This document shows, one piece after another, positions 26,516 through 36,200 of a DNA stretch of 54,294 nucleotides (within the stretch, counting starts at the first letter, position 1; every line of letters begins with the position of its first letter). The notes under the pieces are model-generated. The model did not search any database, had not been told where the DNA came from, and saw only the letters and a list, made by a program, of their open reading frames with translations. The stretch lies in NCBI GenBank assembly GCA_964448285.1, contig CAYUWG010000021.1:1-54294 (forward strand), written 5' to 3'. Both the position numbers and the translations under genes were made by a program. This DNA comes from CAYUWG01 sp964448285 (lineage in GTDB: Bacteria > Bacteroidota > Ignavibacteria > SZUA-365).

Positions 26516-27227
26516 CGTAACTCCATCGAAGTCTCCGCGTGAACGCCGCAGCCTTTTCGAAGGCAGAGCCAAGCGATCATTAACGAAAAACTCCGAGACT
26601 CATCGAACTCCCGTCACTCAACTCCGCGATGAATGGCTTGCACATCGTACCGAAATTCTCGAACGACTCAAGGCATTCCAAGCTGTTCCGCCTTCACGAT
26701 ACTTCTACGAACTTTGCTACTGCATCATGACTCCACAATCCAGCGCAACGCAATGCAACGCTGTCGTGGATGAACTTCGCCGGAGAAAATTTCACAGAAC
26801 CGATTTCGACGTTGAAACTCTATTGCGATCTCATAATGGAGGCTACGTACGATTTCACAAAACGAAAGCACTCCGGTTGCACGCGCTCAAGCATACGTTT
26901 CCACTCGTGAAGCGAGCGTTAAAAATTGAAGCGGATGATAAGCGATGCAGGAACGTGCTCACTACCATGGTATCAGGTCTTGGGTTCAAAGAAGCGAGTC
27001 ACTTCCTGCGAAACATCGGCCGTTTCAACGTCGCCATTATCGACCGGCACATTCTCCGCAATCTCATTCGGTTCGGCCTCATTACGGAATGGCCGAAATC
27101 CCTCTCGCAACGACGCTACTTCGAACTGGAAGCGATCTACTTCGACTTTGCGGAACGATTGCGCATTCCCGCATCGGAGTTGGACCTTATTCTCTGGAAA
27201 CGAGAGACAGGATTCTTATTCAAATAA
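26508..27227 (+). CDS. ogg: Ogg2-type 8-oxoguanine DNA glycosylase/AP lyase
   Basis: A 239-aa helix-hairpin-helix glycosylase excising 8-oxoguanine opposite cytosine. Family motifs of the archaeal/Thermotoga Ogg2 group are CYCIMTPQSSATQC, the helix-hairpin-helix with catalytic Lys in SGLGFKEASHFLRNIG, and the catalytic Asp in AIIDRHILRNL. The basic N-terminal 40 residues (SPRERRSLFEGRAKR) precede the usual fold and may be an extension; an internal start is possible. It overlaps the mutY end by 8 bases and completes a mutT-mutY-ogg set covering all three arms of the GO pathway. Confidence 0.88.
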   Translation: MRNVTPSKSPRERRSLFEGRAKRSLTKNSETHRTPVTQLRDEWLAHRTEILERLKAFQAVPPSRYFYELCYCIMTPQSSATQCNAVVDELRRRKFHRTDFDVETLLRSHNGGYVRFHKTKALRLHALKHTFPLVKRALKIEADDKRCRNVLTTMVSGLGFKEASHFLRNIGRFNVAIIDRHILRNLIRFGLITEWPKSLSQRRYFELEAIYFDFAERLRIPASELDLILWKRETGFLFK

Positions 27228-27253
27228 ACTCAGCACATTGTCCAAGCAATTCA

Positions 27254-27259
27254 TAATTT
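27254..27259 (+). promoter_or_regulatory. -10-like box before the alcohol dehydrogenase gene
   Basis: TAATTT followed by GACC, close to the Bacteroidota TAnnTTTG element. It ends 11 bases before the ATG at 27271, so the leader would again be very short. Confidence 0.35.
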
Positions 27260-27270
27260 GACCTTCAGGA

Positions 27271-28434
27271 ATGCAAAACTTCACGTACCATAATCCAACA
27301 AAAATTATTTTCGGGATGGACACTGTACCGCGCCTTGGCAGAGAAGCACGTGAATATGGAGAAAGAGCGCTCGTCGTAACAGGCGTACGCAGCAGCAAGT
27401 CCTCCGGAATTCTCGACAAAGCACTTCATTCCCTCCATCAACAGAACCTCACAACCACTCTTATCGAAGGAGTCGTTTCGAATCCGTTGCTGTCAACGGT
27501 TCATCACGCGATCGACATCGGATGCAAAGAAAACGTGGACATGATCGTCGCAGTCGGCGGCGGTAGCGTGCTTGACAGCGCCAAAGCGATCGCCGCAGGG
27601 ATACCGGTGAATCATGATGTGTGGGACTTCTTCATCAAGAAAGAAAAAATCCAGTCTGCTCTGCCCGTTTTGGATGTCCTGACCTTAGCAGCGACAGGTT
27701 CGGAAATGAATGGAAGTGCGGTGATCACCAATGACATCACCAAGCAGAAGTTCAGCTTCACATCGAGGGCCACGTATCCCAAAGTTTCCATCCTCGATCC
27801 ATCGACGACGATCAGCGTCACACCGGCATACAGCGCGTATGGCGCCGTCGATGCCGTCGTTCATATTCTCGAACAATACTTCAACAATGAGAATCCGAAT
27901 TCCATCCTGCAGGATGGTCTGTCGCTCTCGCTGATCCGAACGATTCACGAAGCGATTGCCGTCATCCTGACGAAAAGCGATGACTATGAATCCCGCGCGA
28001 CGATGATGTGGGCTGCCACGCTCGCCCTCAACGGACTCATCTCGTCCGGGCATGGCCGCACGTCGTTTCCCATCCACATGATCGAGCACGCATTGTCTGC
28101 GCTTTACAACATCCCGCACGGCGCCGGGCTTGCGATCGTAACTCCCGGTTGGCTTCGATATAACCTTTCGAAATACACGGAGAAGCTCGCGCAACTCGGT
28201 CGAGTCGTTTATTCAATTTACGGGACGAAGGAAGAATCGATTGCGGAAGAAACCGTTTCTACGATAATGGAGTGGTTCAATTCCCTGAGTATTCCCTTCT
28301 CGCTTGGCGGTTGGAACATTCCCGAAGAAGCGATCCCTGCAATCGCTGCCAATGCCGCTGAGATTGCCGCACTGTGGGACTTACCGGAATACAGCGAGGA
28401 AGTCATTCATGATATCCTCCAACTCTGTCTCTGA
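27271..28434 (+). CDS. Iron-containing alcohol dehydrogenase (BdhA/YqhD-like)
   Basis: A 387-aa group III metal-dependent alcohol dehydrogenase, probably NAD(P)H-linked and acting on aldehydes or primary alcohols. It begins NFTYHNPTKIIFG, typical of the butanol dehydrogenase/YqhD subgroup. The nucleotide-binding loop is GGGSVLDSAKAIA. Metal ligands are supplied by AVDAVVHILEQY (Asp and His) and by two histidines in PIHMIEHALSALYNIPHGAG. The physiological substrate is not decidable. The 3' end overlaps the downstream ABC ATPase by 26 bases, so the two are translationally linked although functionally unrelated at first sight. Confidence 0.9.
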   Translation: MQNFTYHNPTKIIFGMDTVPRLGREAREYGERALVVTGVRSSKSSGILDKALHSLHQQNLTTTLIEGVVSNPLLSTVHHAIDIGCKENVDMIVAVGGGSVLDSAKAIAAGIPVNHDVWDFFIKKEKIQSALPVLDVLTLAATGSEMNGSAVITNDITKQKFSFTSRATYPKVSILDPSTTISVTPAYSAYGAVDAVVHILEQYFNNENPNSILQDGLSLSLIRTIHEAIAVILTKSDDYESRATMMWAATLALNGLISSGHGRTSFPIHMIEHALSALYNIPHGAGLAIVTPGWLRYNLSKYTEKLAQLGRVVYSIYGTKEESIAEETVSTIMEWFNSLSIPFSLGGWNIPEEAIPAIAANAAEIAALWDLPEYSEEVIHDILQLCL

Positions 28435-29269
28435 AAAAACATTACGCTTCCTCGTTGACCGAGTGAGTTTTTCATACGGGTTGCACTCGGTGATCACGGA
28501 AGTCTCCGTTTCGATCGAGAGTCCCGGATTCATCGGAATATTAGGTCCGAACGGTTCAGGAAAAACGACCTTCATTCGATTGCTATCCGGGTACCTGCAA
28601 CCGGTACGCGGCTCTGTTTTCCTCGATGACCGCGACCTCCATTCTTTTACCGCGAATGAACTTGCACGTTTGATCGCATTCGTCGGACAGACCGAGCATC
28701 CCTCGTTTCCATTCTCTGTGTTCGAAATGGTGATGCTCGGCAGACATCCCTATTCCGCGCCCATCGGTTTCGACAGTACGGAGGATAAAGCGTTCGTCGA
28801 ATACATCCTCCGACTGATGGATATATCGCATCTGAAGAAACGCAACGTGATGGAGCTGTCGGGAGGCGAGTTCCATCGCGTGGTCGTAGCGCGCGCACTC
28901 GCTCAGGATACACCGTTCATCCTCCTCGATGAACCGACGGCACATCTCGACGTCAGGTACCAAATCGAGTTGTTCGATCTGCTCACCCATTTCCGGCGAG
29001 ATCGCCAACGAACCGTTCTCTGCATTACGCACGATCTGAACCTTGCTGGACAATACTGTGACCGGGTGTTGTTGATGAATCAGGGAACGGTGGTCGCCGA
29101 TGGAAAGCCGGCCGAGGTTCTTGTCGAAAGTGTCATCGAATCGGTGTATGGCATTCAGGTTGACCGCGTACAAAACGAATCCCGTTCCGTCCTGCTTCCG
29201 CTCAAAGGCGATCATTCCTTCGAACGCTTTCCTCCTTATCGCGGCGGTCGCGATTCTTCCCTGGCGTAG
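28409..29269 (+). CDS. ABC transporter ATP-binding protein (FecE/BtuD-like)
   Basis: A 286-aa ATPase with all ABC motifs in order: Walker A GPNGSGKTT, a Q-loop (FVGQTEH), signature LSGGE, Walker B FILLDEPT and the H-loop THD. It is most like the iron-siderophore/cobalamin importer ATPases (GRHPYSAP, then ITHDLNLAGQYCDRVLLM). GAGGA at 28396-28400 supports ATG 28409. No permease or substrate-binding protein is adjacent, so its partners are elsewhere or lost. The last 40 or so residues are variable. Confidence 0.88.
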   Translation: MISSNSVSEKTLRFLVDRVSFSYGLHSVITEVSVSIESPGFIGILGPNGSGKTTFIRLLSGYLQPVRGSVFLDDRDLHSFTANELARLIAFVGQTEHPSFPFSVFEMVMLGRHPYSAPIGFDSTEDKAFVEYILRLMDISHLKKRNVMELSGGEFHRVVVARALAQDTPFILLDEPTAHLDVRYQIELFDLLTHFRRDRQRTVLCITHDLNLAGQYCDRVLLMNQGTVVADGKPAEVLVESVIESVYGIQVDRVQNESRSVLLPLKGDHSFERFPPYRGGRDSSLA

Positions 29270-29295
29270 TTCACAGAACTTCACCGGCTATGCGT

Positions 29296-29301
29296 TAACT
29301 T
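29296..29301 (+). promoter_or_regulatory. -10-like box of nusB
   Basis: TAACTT followed by GCGCACT and then the nusB ATG only 7 bases later. This is one of several boxes placed so close to the start codon that a leaderless transcript is likely. Confidence 0.4.
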
Positions 29302-29308
29302 GCGCACT

Positions 29309-29785
29309 ATGAAATCCGAGAAAAACACTGATGTCATAACGCGCCGAGAAGCACGCGAGTACGCGATGCAGGTCCTCTACGCGTACGAGCTTTCGCAAGA
29401 ACCGATCGAAATGCTCATGGAGACAATCGCCGCAGCAGAGATGAACACGGCTCCAGAGCATTTGTCTTTCACTCGCAATCTCGTCTATGCTGTACTCAAT
29501 CATCGGCAGGAACTTGACACGATCATTATCGAACATGCGCGGAATTGGGAATTCGACCGGCTCGCTGTCATCGATAAAATTCTCCTTCGTCTCGGAATCA
29601 CGGAGTTCCTCTATTTCCCTGATATCCCACCAAAGGTCACGATGAACGAATGTGTGGAAATCGCCAAGAAGTTCAGCACGGAAAAAAGCGGACACTTCAT
29701 CAACGGACTGCTCGATACGATTCAACATGTACTGCTCGAACGCGGTCGCATGCAGAAAGCCGGTCGTGGATTGATAGACAGGTAA
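29309..29785 (+). CDS. nusB: Transcription antitermination protein NusB
   Basis: A 158-aa all-helical RNA-binding protein that with NusE (S10) binds boxA in rRNA leaders. Typical segments are TRREAREYAMQVLYAYELS at the N-terminus and FDRLAVIDKILLRLGITEFLYF (described by position, about residues 87-108). NECVEIAKKFSTEKSGHFINGLLD follows in the C-terminal helix pair. I chose ATG 29309 over TTG 29300 because the -10-like box ends at 29301. The stop is 2 bases before the following MFS gene. Confidence 0.92.
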   Translation: MKSEKNTDVITRREAREYAMQVLYAYELSQEPIEMLMETIAAAEMNTAPEHLSFTRNLVYAVLNHRQELDTIIIEHARNWEFDRLAVIDKILLRLGITEFLYFPDIPPKVTMNECVEIAKKFSTEKSGHFINGLLDTIQHVLLERGRMQKAGRGLIDR

Positions 29786-29787
29786 TC

Positions 29788-31101
29788 ATGGAAGCGCACG
29801 TCAAGCGAACGCGATTCGGTTGGTACATGTACGACTGGGCGAACAGCGCATACGCCGTGACAATCCTAGCGGCGCTGTTCGGCCCTTTTCTCGACAAGGT
29901 TGTCGTGCCGGATGAAGGTTATGTCCTCTGGGGCATCGGTCCCCTGAGTGCCACGTCGCTCTACGGATACACGCTGGGACTGTCGGCGTTGCTCGTGTTA
30001 TTGACCGCACCACTGCTCGGCGCGATCGCCGATGCATCGTCTTCGAAGAAGAAATTCCTGATGTTCTTTTGCTATCTGGGTAGCGCGAGTTCGCTCGGTC
30101 TTTTCTTGATCGGCCCGGGCGATGTCGAACTGGCGCTGATACTCTTTTTTCTCGCAAACATAGGCTTCGTATCCGGCAACGTTTTTTACGATGCCTTCCT
30201 TCCGCATATCGCCTCACCGGAAGAACAAGACGTCGTTTCCGGGAAGGGATACGCATATGGCTATGCCGGAGGAGGGATTCTCTTCATTCTCCATCTCATC
30301 CTCGTACAGTTTCATGCGAGCTTCGGAATTGAAGATGTGACACTCGCGCTGCGCATCTCACTGGGAAGTGTCGGTGTGTGGTGGGGCGGCTTCGCAATCA
30401 TCACATTTCGACGTTTGAGCGAACCACGAATAAGCGCGTTGCGAACAAAAGTGACTGCACACGTTCGAAACGGCTTCACGCAGTTGATCGTGACAACTCG
30501 CAAGATCGGCTCCCTGCGTAATCTCCTGATCTTCCTCGTCGCATTCATGATTTACAACGACGGGATTCAAACCATCATCGCAATGGCAACGATCTACGGA
30601 TCGGAAGAGCTGAACTTCGACACATTGACCCTCATGGGCTGCCTGCTGATGGTGCAGGCCATCGGCATGTTCGGTGCGTTGTTGTTCGGGTGGCTCGCGG
30701 TTCGTTTCGGGACGAAGAACATGTTACTCGTTGCTCTCGCAACGTGGTCGGGCATCGTTCTCTATGCATACTTCATGACTCAACCGCTGGAGTTCTGGAT
30801 TCTTGGAGGTATCGTCGGTCTCGTGCTCGGTGGAAGCCAGGCGTTATCCCGGTCACTCTACAGCAGCATCATTCCCGCCCGTGCCTCGGCGGAGTTCTTC
30901 GGATTCTTTTCCGTGTTCGAAAAATTCAGCGCGATATGGGGACCCATCGTGTTCGCATTTATCCGACAGACGACCGGAAGCGCCCGTCTCTCCATTCTTG
31001 CTCTGCTCGTTTTCTTTGTCGTTGGCTCATTGATCCTTTCGTTCATGAACGTTCGTCGCGCACAACAGGAGAAAGAGATTCTCGCGGAGCTTCCTGCCTG
31101 A
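29788..31101 (+). CDS. MFS transporter of the UMF1/Atg22-like group
   Basis: A 437-aa inner-membrane protein with about twelve hydrophobic segments. It begins with the group signature FGWYMYDWANSAYAVTI. Other family-like pieces are PLLGAIADASSSKKKFL, NVFYDAFLPHI and GGSQALSRSLYSSIIPA. The fungal relative Atg22 exports amino acids from the vacuole; bacterial members have no settled substrate. It lies 2 bases behind nusB on the same transcript. Confidence 0.85.
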   Translation: MEAHVKRTRFGWYMYDWANSAYAVTILAALFGPFLDKVVVPDEGYVLWGIGPLSATSLYGYTLGLSALLVLLTAPLLGAIADASSSKKKFLMFFCYLGSASSLGLFLIGPGDVELALILFFLANIGFVSGNVFYDAFLPHIASPEEQDVVSGKGYAYGYAGGGILFILHLILVQFHASFGIEDVTLALRISLGSVGVWWGGFAIITFRRLSEPRISALRTKVTAHVRNGFTQLIVTTRKIGSLRNLLIFLVAFMIYNDGIQTIIAMATIYGSEELNFDTLTLMGCLLMVQAIGMFGALLFGWLAVRFGTKNMLLVALATWSGIVLYAYFMTQPLEFWILGGIVGLVLGGSQALSRSLYSSIIPARASAEFFGFFSVFEKFSAIWGPIVFAFIRQTTGSARLSILALLVFFVVGSLILSFMNVRRAQQEKEILAELPA

Positions 31102-31145
31102 AGTTGGAGAACGAACGCCTCAAACGTATTTTGGCACTGCCCTTT

Positions 31146-31219
31146 CGGGGTGTAGCGTAGCCCGGTATCGCGCCTGCTTTGGGAGCAGGAGGTCGTCGGT
31201 TCAAATCCGGCCACCCCGA
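31146..31219 (+). tRNA. tRNA-Pro (anticodon TGG)
   Basis: A 74-nt cloverleaf. Acceptor CGGGGTG pairs with CACCCCG. The anticodon stem CCTGC/GCAGG closes the loop TTTGGGA, so the anticodon is TGG, reading CCA. The T-loop is GGTTCAAATCC and the discriminator base is A. The 3' CCA is not encoded (ACAAA follows), so it must be added by CCA transferase. It lies 44 bases after the MFS gene. Confidence 0.95.
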
Positions 31220-31224
31220 CAAAG

Positions 31225-31256
31225 AAGTCCGAGTCACATTCGGACTTTTCCTTTTT
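31225..31256 (+). terminator. Terminator of tRNA-Pro
   Basis: AAGTCCGA-N7-TCGGACTT forms an 8-bp stem (31225-31247) followed by TTCCTTTTT. The T-tract reaches the stop codon of the convergent minus-strand gene. Confidence 0.8.
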
Positions 31257-32028
31257 AGAAATACACGCCGATCAGAAAACCTAAATTCCAATTGCTGAAC
31301 TCCACCTCGTGCGAAGGCATCGTCACCGATAACTGAACTTGCCTCGGGGGATTGGTAGAGTAATCCATTCGTGTCCCTAAATCAAACGTTCCTTCATCGA
31401 TGGTGATCTTCGGTATGTACCGGTATTCGAAAGTGAAGCCGACAGCCATCGCGTAGCCGAAACGCCACTCATAGTTCATGTGTCCGAGTACTCCCATGCT
31501 TGAATGATTGTCGATGCGGATAACTCTCTTGTTCCCAAAAACCTCCCTATCGAACTTCACTTTCTCGGTTCCGAGCGCCAATCCGATCTGGAAATGAGCG
31601 CCTGATTTCGAGCGGGTCGTCGGCGTTACGAGGAAGGAAAGTCCGCCATAATATCCCAGCGACTTGTGTTCGGCTGCGTAAGAATAGTTCTCTGAATACG
31701 AATTCCCGTAATGGCTTCCTCGCACCCGTGCGCTGTTTCCAATGAGCCATCCGAGTGTGGAAACCGCAGCAGTTAGCGCATACCGTGGTGAGATTAAGTA
31801 TTCGAAACGGATCGTCGTACCGAAACCTTGCCGCGAACCGGAATAACTGCTGCTCTCGTACACTTCGAAGTCATTGACTTTCAGATACTCTTCGATATCA
31901 TTCTTCGCCTGTGAAGATGAGTATCCGAATAAGAAAGAAAAATGAAATTTATCCGGTTGCTCCGGCTGCTGAGCTAACGCGCATGTCGTGATGAAAGTTG
32001 TGGCAGCGAAAATGATTACCGATCTCAT
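31255..32028 (-). CDS. Outer-membrane beta-barrel-like protein
   Basis: A 257-aa exported protein. Residues 1-19 form a signal peptide (ending TCALAQ). Alternating hydrophobic/polar strands follow (for example ALTAAVSTLGWLIG, HFQIGLALGTEK, GFTFEYRYIPK), and the chain ends in an aromatic residue (LIGVYF). This pattern is typical of outer-membrane barrels. I recognise no named family. GAGG lies 8 bases before the ATG. It follows the gene at 33145 by 10 bases, so the two form an operon. Confidence 0.7.
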   Translation of the reverse strand: MRSVIIFAATTFITTCALAQQPEQPDKFHFSFLFGYSSSQAKNDIEEYLKVNDFEVYESSSYSGSRQGFGTTIRFEYLISPRYALTAAVSTLGWLIGNSARVRGSHYGNSYSENYSYAAEHKSLGYYGGLSFLVTPTTRSKSGAHFQIGLALGTEKVKFDREVFGNKRVIRIDNHSSMGVLGHMNYEWRFGYAMAVGFTFEYRYIPKITIDEGTFDLGTRMDYSTNPPRQVQLSVTMPSHEVEFSNWNLGFLIGVYF

Positions 32029-32038
32029 GATTCAAGCC

Positions 32039-33145
32039 TCAGAAATTGTATATGAAATTTCCAACGGGCCATCCGATAGGACTTAGGAATTCTTCACCGA
32101 TTGGAAACATAAGCCCTATGTCGCCAGAGATTTGCGATCCGAAGAACCTAAATCCGAACATAAAAGGCAGCCAACCACCATTAATGGGAAACCATGCCTC
32201 ACTGATAAATTTTACACTCTTCGATACTCTTCCATCGAAGCTCGCAACGATTATGGGTTCCGCCTCATTGCCATCTATAGGCATCGCCAAGCCTCCGCCA
32301 ATACTGAATCTTGTATCTTTTGTACTGCCCGTCATAACTGCATAGGGTGCAAACATCCCTTCCGATCCGAGATTACCGAAATATTGCCCTCCGATCGCAA
32401 CAGCGGGTTCCGAATCATCCGGCGTCAAACGAATTTTCAATCCAGCCTGCACTACTTGGTTCTCGATTGCAATCGGGAGGAGAAGTATGCCGAAGTTGAC
32501 CATCACTGCATCGGAAAGACCGAGTGCAACCGTGAAGAAGAATAGTTCGAACGTTCCCAAATAACCGCCTCCTTGCTTCAACGTGAGCGCAGTCGGCATG
32601 AGAAATCCCCTCGTAACATTCGGATCGTCATACCACACGTCCTCCAACTCAAGGTCCTTGTCCCTAATCTGATAATCGATACGAAGCAGGTTCGCTTTTG
32701 CGAATCGCATCTCTCCTAAATCATCGGAATAAATGATAAGCGTGTCCGAATCATCCCGCAGGATAGTCCCTGGGATGATCGAGCCATTCTTCAAATGGAC
32801 GCGCACGACTTTGACAGGTACCTCTTTCTCTGTACGCCTGAGATCACCGACATAGCGAATCTGTTCACGCAGTGCCGCAAGCGATCGATACCGCTCTATG
32901 ACCGTGTCCTGCTCACTCCCACCACGAAGTATCGTTGCCACGACACGGAACGAGCTATCTGCGTTGAGATAGAAAACCGCGTGCTGAAAGCCCGAGATGG
33001 TTTGCAGTATTCCGTAAAAATCCCTCTCCTGTCGATCGAGCGTGTCGCCGATGATCGGATGGATTACGAATGGCCGCACCTCCTGCGCTCGCATCATCGA
33101 GATCGTAACCAATCCTAAGAGAAAACTGAGAATGATGGACTTCAT
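32039..33145 (-). CDS. Exported outer-membrane-type protein with LSm/SH3-like segment
   Basis: A 368-aa protein. The signal peptide is residues 1-20 (MKSIILSFLLG to MMRAQ). About residues 110-155 contain VHLKNGSIIPGTILRDDSD, then GEMRFAKANLLRIDY. This is the small beta-barrel segment often seen in Bacteroidota envelope proteins of unknown role. The C-terminal half is glycine-rich, strand-like and ends in Phe (NFIYNF), compatible with an outer-membrane barrel. I chose ATG 33145, which begins the signal peptide and has GGAG upstream; ATG 33178 would add 11 hydrophilic residues. Function unknown. Confidence 0.68.
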   Translation of the reverse strand: MKSIILSFLLGLVTISMMRAQEVRPFVIHPIIGDTLDRQERDFYGILQTISGFQHAVFYLNADSSFRVVATILRGGSEQDTVIERYRSLAALREQIRYVGDLRRTEKEVPVKVVRVHLKNGSIIPGTILRDDSDTLIIYSDDLGEMRFAKANLLRIDYQIRDKDLELEDVWYDDPNVTRGFLMPTALTLKQGGGYLGTFELFFFTVALGLSDAVMVNFGILLLPIAIENQVVQAGLKIRLTPDDSEPAVAIGGQYFGNLGSEGMFAPYAVMTGSTKDTRFSIGGGLAMPIDGNEAEPIIVASFDGRVSKSVKFISEAWFPINGGWLPFMFGFRFFGSQISGDIGLMFPIGEEFLSPIGWPVGNFIYNF

Positions 33146-33220
33146 GATTGCTTGCTCCGCATAAGTGATATCATTCAATCAAGGCAAACGCAACATTCCC
33201 TTTCTTTTTCTCAGAATCAA

Positions 33221-33230
33221 GTGCAAAATA
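33221..33230 (-). promoter_or_regulatory. -10-like box for the two outer-membrane-type genes
   Basis: On the minus strand TATTTTGCAC, close to the TATCTTGCAC before lysC and asnB. Transcription from here would give a leader of about 70 bases to ATG 33145. Confidence 0.35.
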
Positions 33231-33256
33231 CCGGTAGCCTAATATCGAGTGAGAAT

Positions 33257-36200
33257 TTATGCCGACAGAAGTTCGATCTGTTCGCCGATGATGTTGATGA
33301 CGTCGAATTCCCGAACAACCTTTCCCCTGACTTTGAACGGCCCTGCACTGCGCAGCATATACGCATGTGCCTGATAGCATTTTGGGAACAGTACGACGTC
33401 GATCATCCCCGTCGAGTCGTCGAGATTCATGAACATCATCCTCTCTCCCTTTCGCGTTCGTGAGAGTTTCGCGGCGATCATCCAGCCGCCGACGGTCACA
33501 TGCTTGCCGATGTGAGCGCTGAGTTCATTGGCGCGCACCGTTCCCGCAAGCTGCGAATGAAACGCATCGAGTACATGACTGGAGACGGTGAATGAAAAGG
33601 ACTCCAGTTCGATTTGCGCAACCTCGACCGCGGAGTATGAACGAAGCGTTGAAAGAGAGTCGCTGAAGCGCTCGAACTTCAGCGGCAGTTCGGATTCAAG
33701 TCGGCGTTGTTTCTGATTCCTGAAATGCAGCTTCGCCTGAACGATCATCGCTGGGCGGTCTTCGCCGAGTGAATCACATGCTCCGCAGCGCACGAGCGTA
33801 ATGGCGTCTTCGAGCGTGACGCGGCTCCTGCGAAAAAAGTCCTCGCAGTCGGTGAACGTACCTTCATCATTGCGGGAGTAAAGAATCGAATTCACCGATC
33901 TCTCACTCAGGTTTTTTACATGAAGGAAACCGAGCTGAATCGTTGTATCCGTTGGACAGATATTGAGATACTCACTCGTGTTGACATCGGGAAGAAGCAC
34001 CATAATCCCCAAGCGTTTCGCCTCCTGCACATAGACTTCGGCCCGGTAGTATCCTCCCTGGTTGTTCAACACACTGCAAAGGAACAGCGCAGGATAGTGC
34101 GCCTTGAGATATGCTTCCTGAAACGAGAGCACGGCGTATGACGCCGAGTGCGCTTTGCAAAACGAATATCCCGCAAAGGATTCCATCTGCCGCCAGATCT
34201 CAGCCGTCACCTGATCGGATATACCCTGTGATCTGCAGCCATTGAAGAACGCGCCTTTCAGTTTTCTCATCGCTTCGTGCGAGCGCATCTTGCCGGACAT
34301 CGCGCGACGCAACAGGTCGGCTTCACCGAGTGAAAGCTTTCCGATGAAGTGCGCGACCTTGATCACGTCTTCCTGATAGACCATCACGCCGAAGGTCGAT
34401 TCCAGCAACTCCGCCATCATCGGATGCGGCGGTTTAATTTTTCGCGGATCGTGAAAACGCTCGATGAACGCCTGCATCATTCCCGATTGCGAAACGCCCG
34501 GACGGATGATCGAACTCGCCGCGGTGAGCATTTCGAAGCTGTCCGCTCGCAGCTTCTTGAGAAGTTGGATCATCGCGGGCGACTCGATGTAGAAGCACCC
34601 GATCGTTCGACCCATTCGGACGATCTCTTTCGTCTTCACATCTTCACACGCGAAACGATAATCGAGTATCGGAGGCATCGTGCCTGTTCGCAACTCGACC
34701 GCCTTCATCGTATCCTCGAACGTCCCCAACCCCCGCGTCGAAAGAATGTCGAGCTTCTCCAATCTCCAATCTTCCATCGCAAACATGTCCTGCTGTGTGA
34801 TTCGAACGCCTTTCGGCGCGACTTGCGTCGGCGTATAACGCGTGATCGGATGCGGTGCGAGAATCACGCCTCCTGCATGAATGCCGTAATGGTTCGGAAA
34901 GTCGAGAATGCGCATCGCGATCTTCATCCAGTCCTTACCATAAGGCGAGCGGACGAACATTCCGCCATAGCGATGAAACGGACTCGACGGATCGCTCAAG
35001 TCACGCACGGAACCGTATGAGGGAAGAAGGCTCGTCACCTGTTTGATCTCCGCCTCGCTGTAGCCAAGCGCCTTCCCGACTTCACGAATCGCACCGCGCG
35101 GATTGAACGTCGAGAGCGTGCAAATCATCGCGGTGTTTTGCTCGTCGTATTTCTTCAAGACATAGTCGATCACTTCATCGCGGTTGCGCCACGAGAAGTC
35201 GATATCGAAATCCGGTGGAGATTTGCGCTCAGGGTTGAGGAAGCGCTCGAAGAAGAGGTTCAACTCGATGGGATCGACGTTCGTGATTTCGAGACAGTAC
35301 GCGACGATGCTGTTCGCACCCGAGCCTCGCCCGACGTAGGGGATGTTCCCGTGCTTCGCATAACGAACGATGTCCCACGCCACGAGGAAATAATCCACGA
35401 ATCCTAGTTCCCTGATGATTGAAAACTCTTTTTCTACCCGTTCATGATGTCGTGGACTCGGGCGCGCATAGCGACGGTGCAACCCTTCTTCCGTCAACGC
35501 TCGAAGCAGTTCAAGCTTCGCCGCACTGTCGCCATCGTTGAAAGGCGTGAACTTGCTGGTGTGGAAATCGAACTCGACGTTGCACTGCTCCGCGATGATT
35601 TCCCTGTTCATCAACGCCTCTGGATAATGTTGGAACCAACGCCGGTATTCGTCTTCCGAGCAGAAGTACTGCGTTTCGTTCGCCGCCTCATTCACCGGAA
35701 TCGTTCCCATCGTCGTATTCGTCGCAATGGCGCGGAGAATCGTGTGGAGCGTTCTCCCTGCGGGTTTTCCGAAATAGACGTCATTCGTTGCGACAAGCGG
35801 CGATCCCGTCTCTTCCTTGAGCTTCAACACTTGCGGCCAGCGACCTTCGTCCGCTTTGGTGATTTCGATATAGAGATTGTTCGAGTGACTCTGAGAGAGC
35901 TTGCGAACGAGTCTTTCGCTTTTCGTGATGATGAAAACGTTTTCGGAATGGTTCGCAAGTAAATCGGAAAGCGTGATACTTCGTTCTGAAATGGACCGGT
36001 CTTCACCCTGATCGGACTTGAAGCCGTCATCGTTCTCCGTGTTTGAAATGCGCGCCGCGGGGAATGCATGGGAGAGCGATGTGATCGTACGACAGATCTC
36101 TTCGTAGCCGTCCCAGTTCTTCGCCAGAAGCACTGCACGGTCTCTTCCATCCCGCACTTCCGCGCCGAGTATCGGCTTTATACCCGCTTCGCGTGCACTT

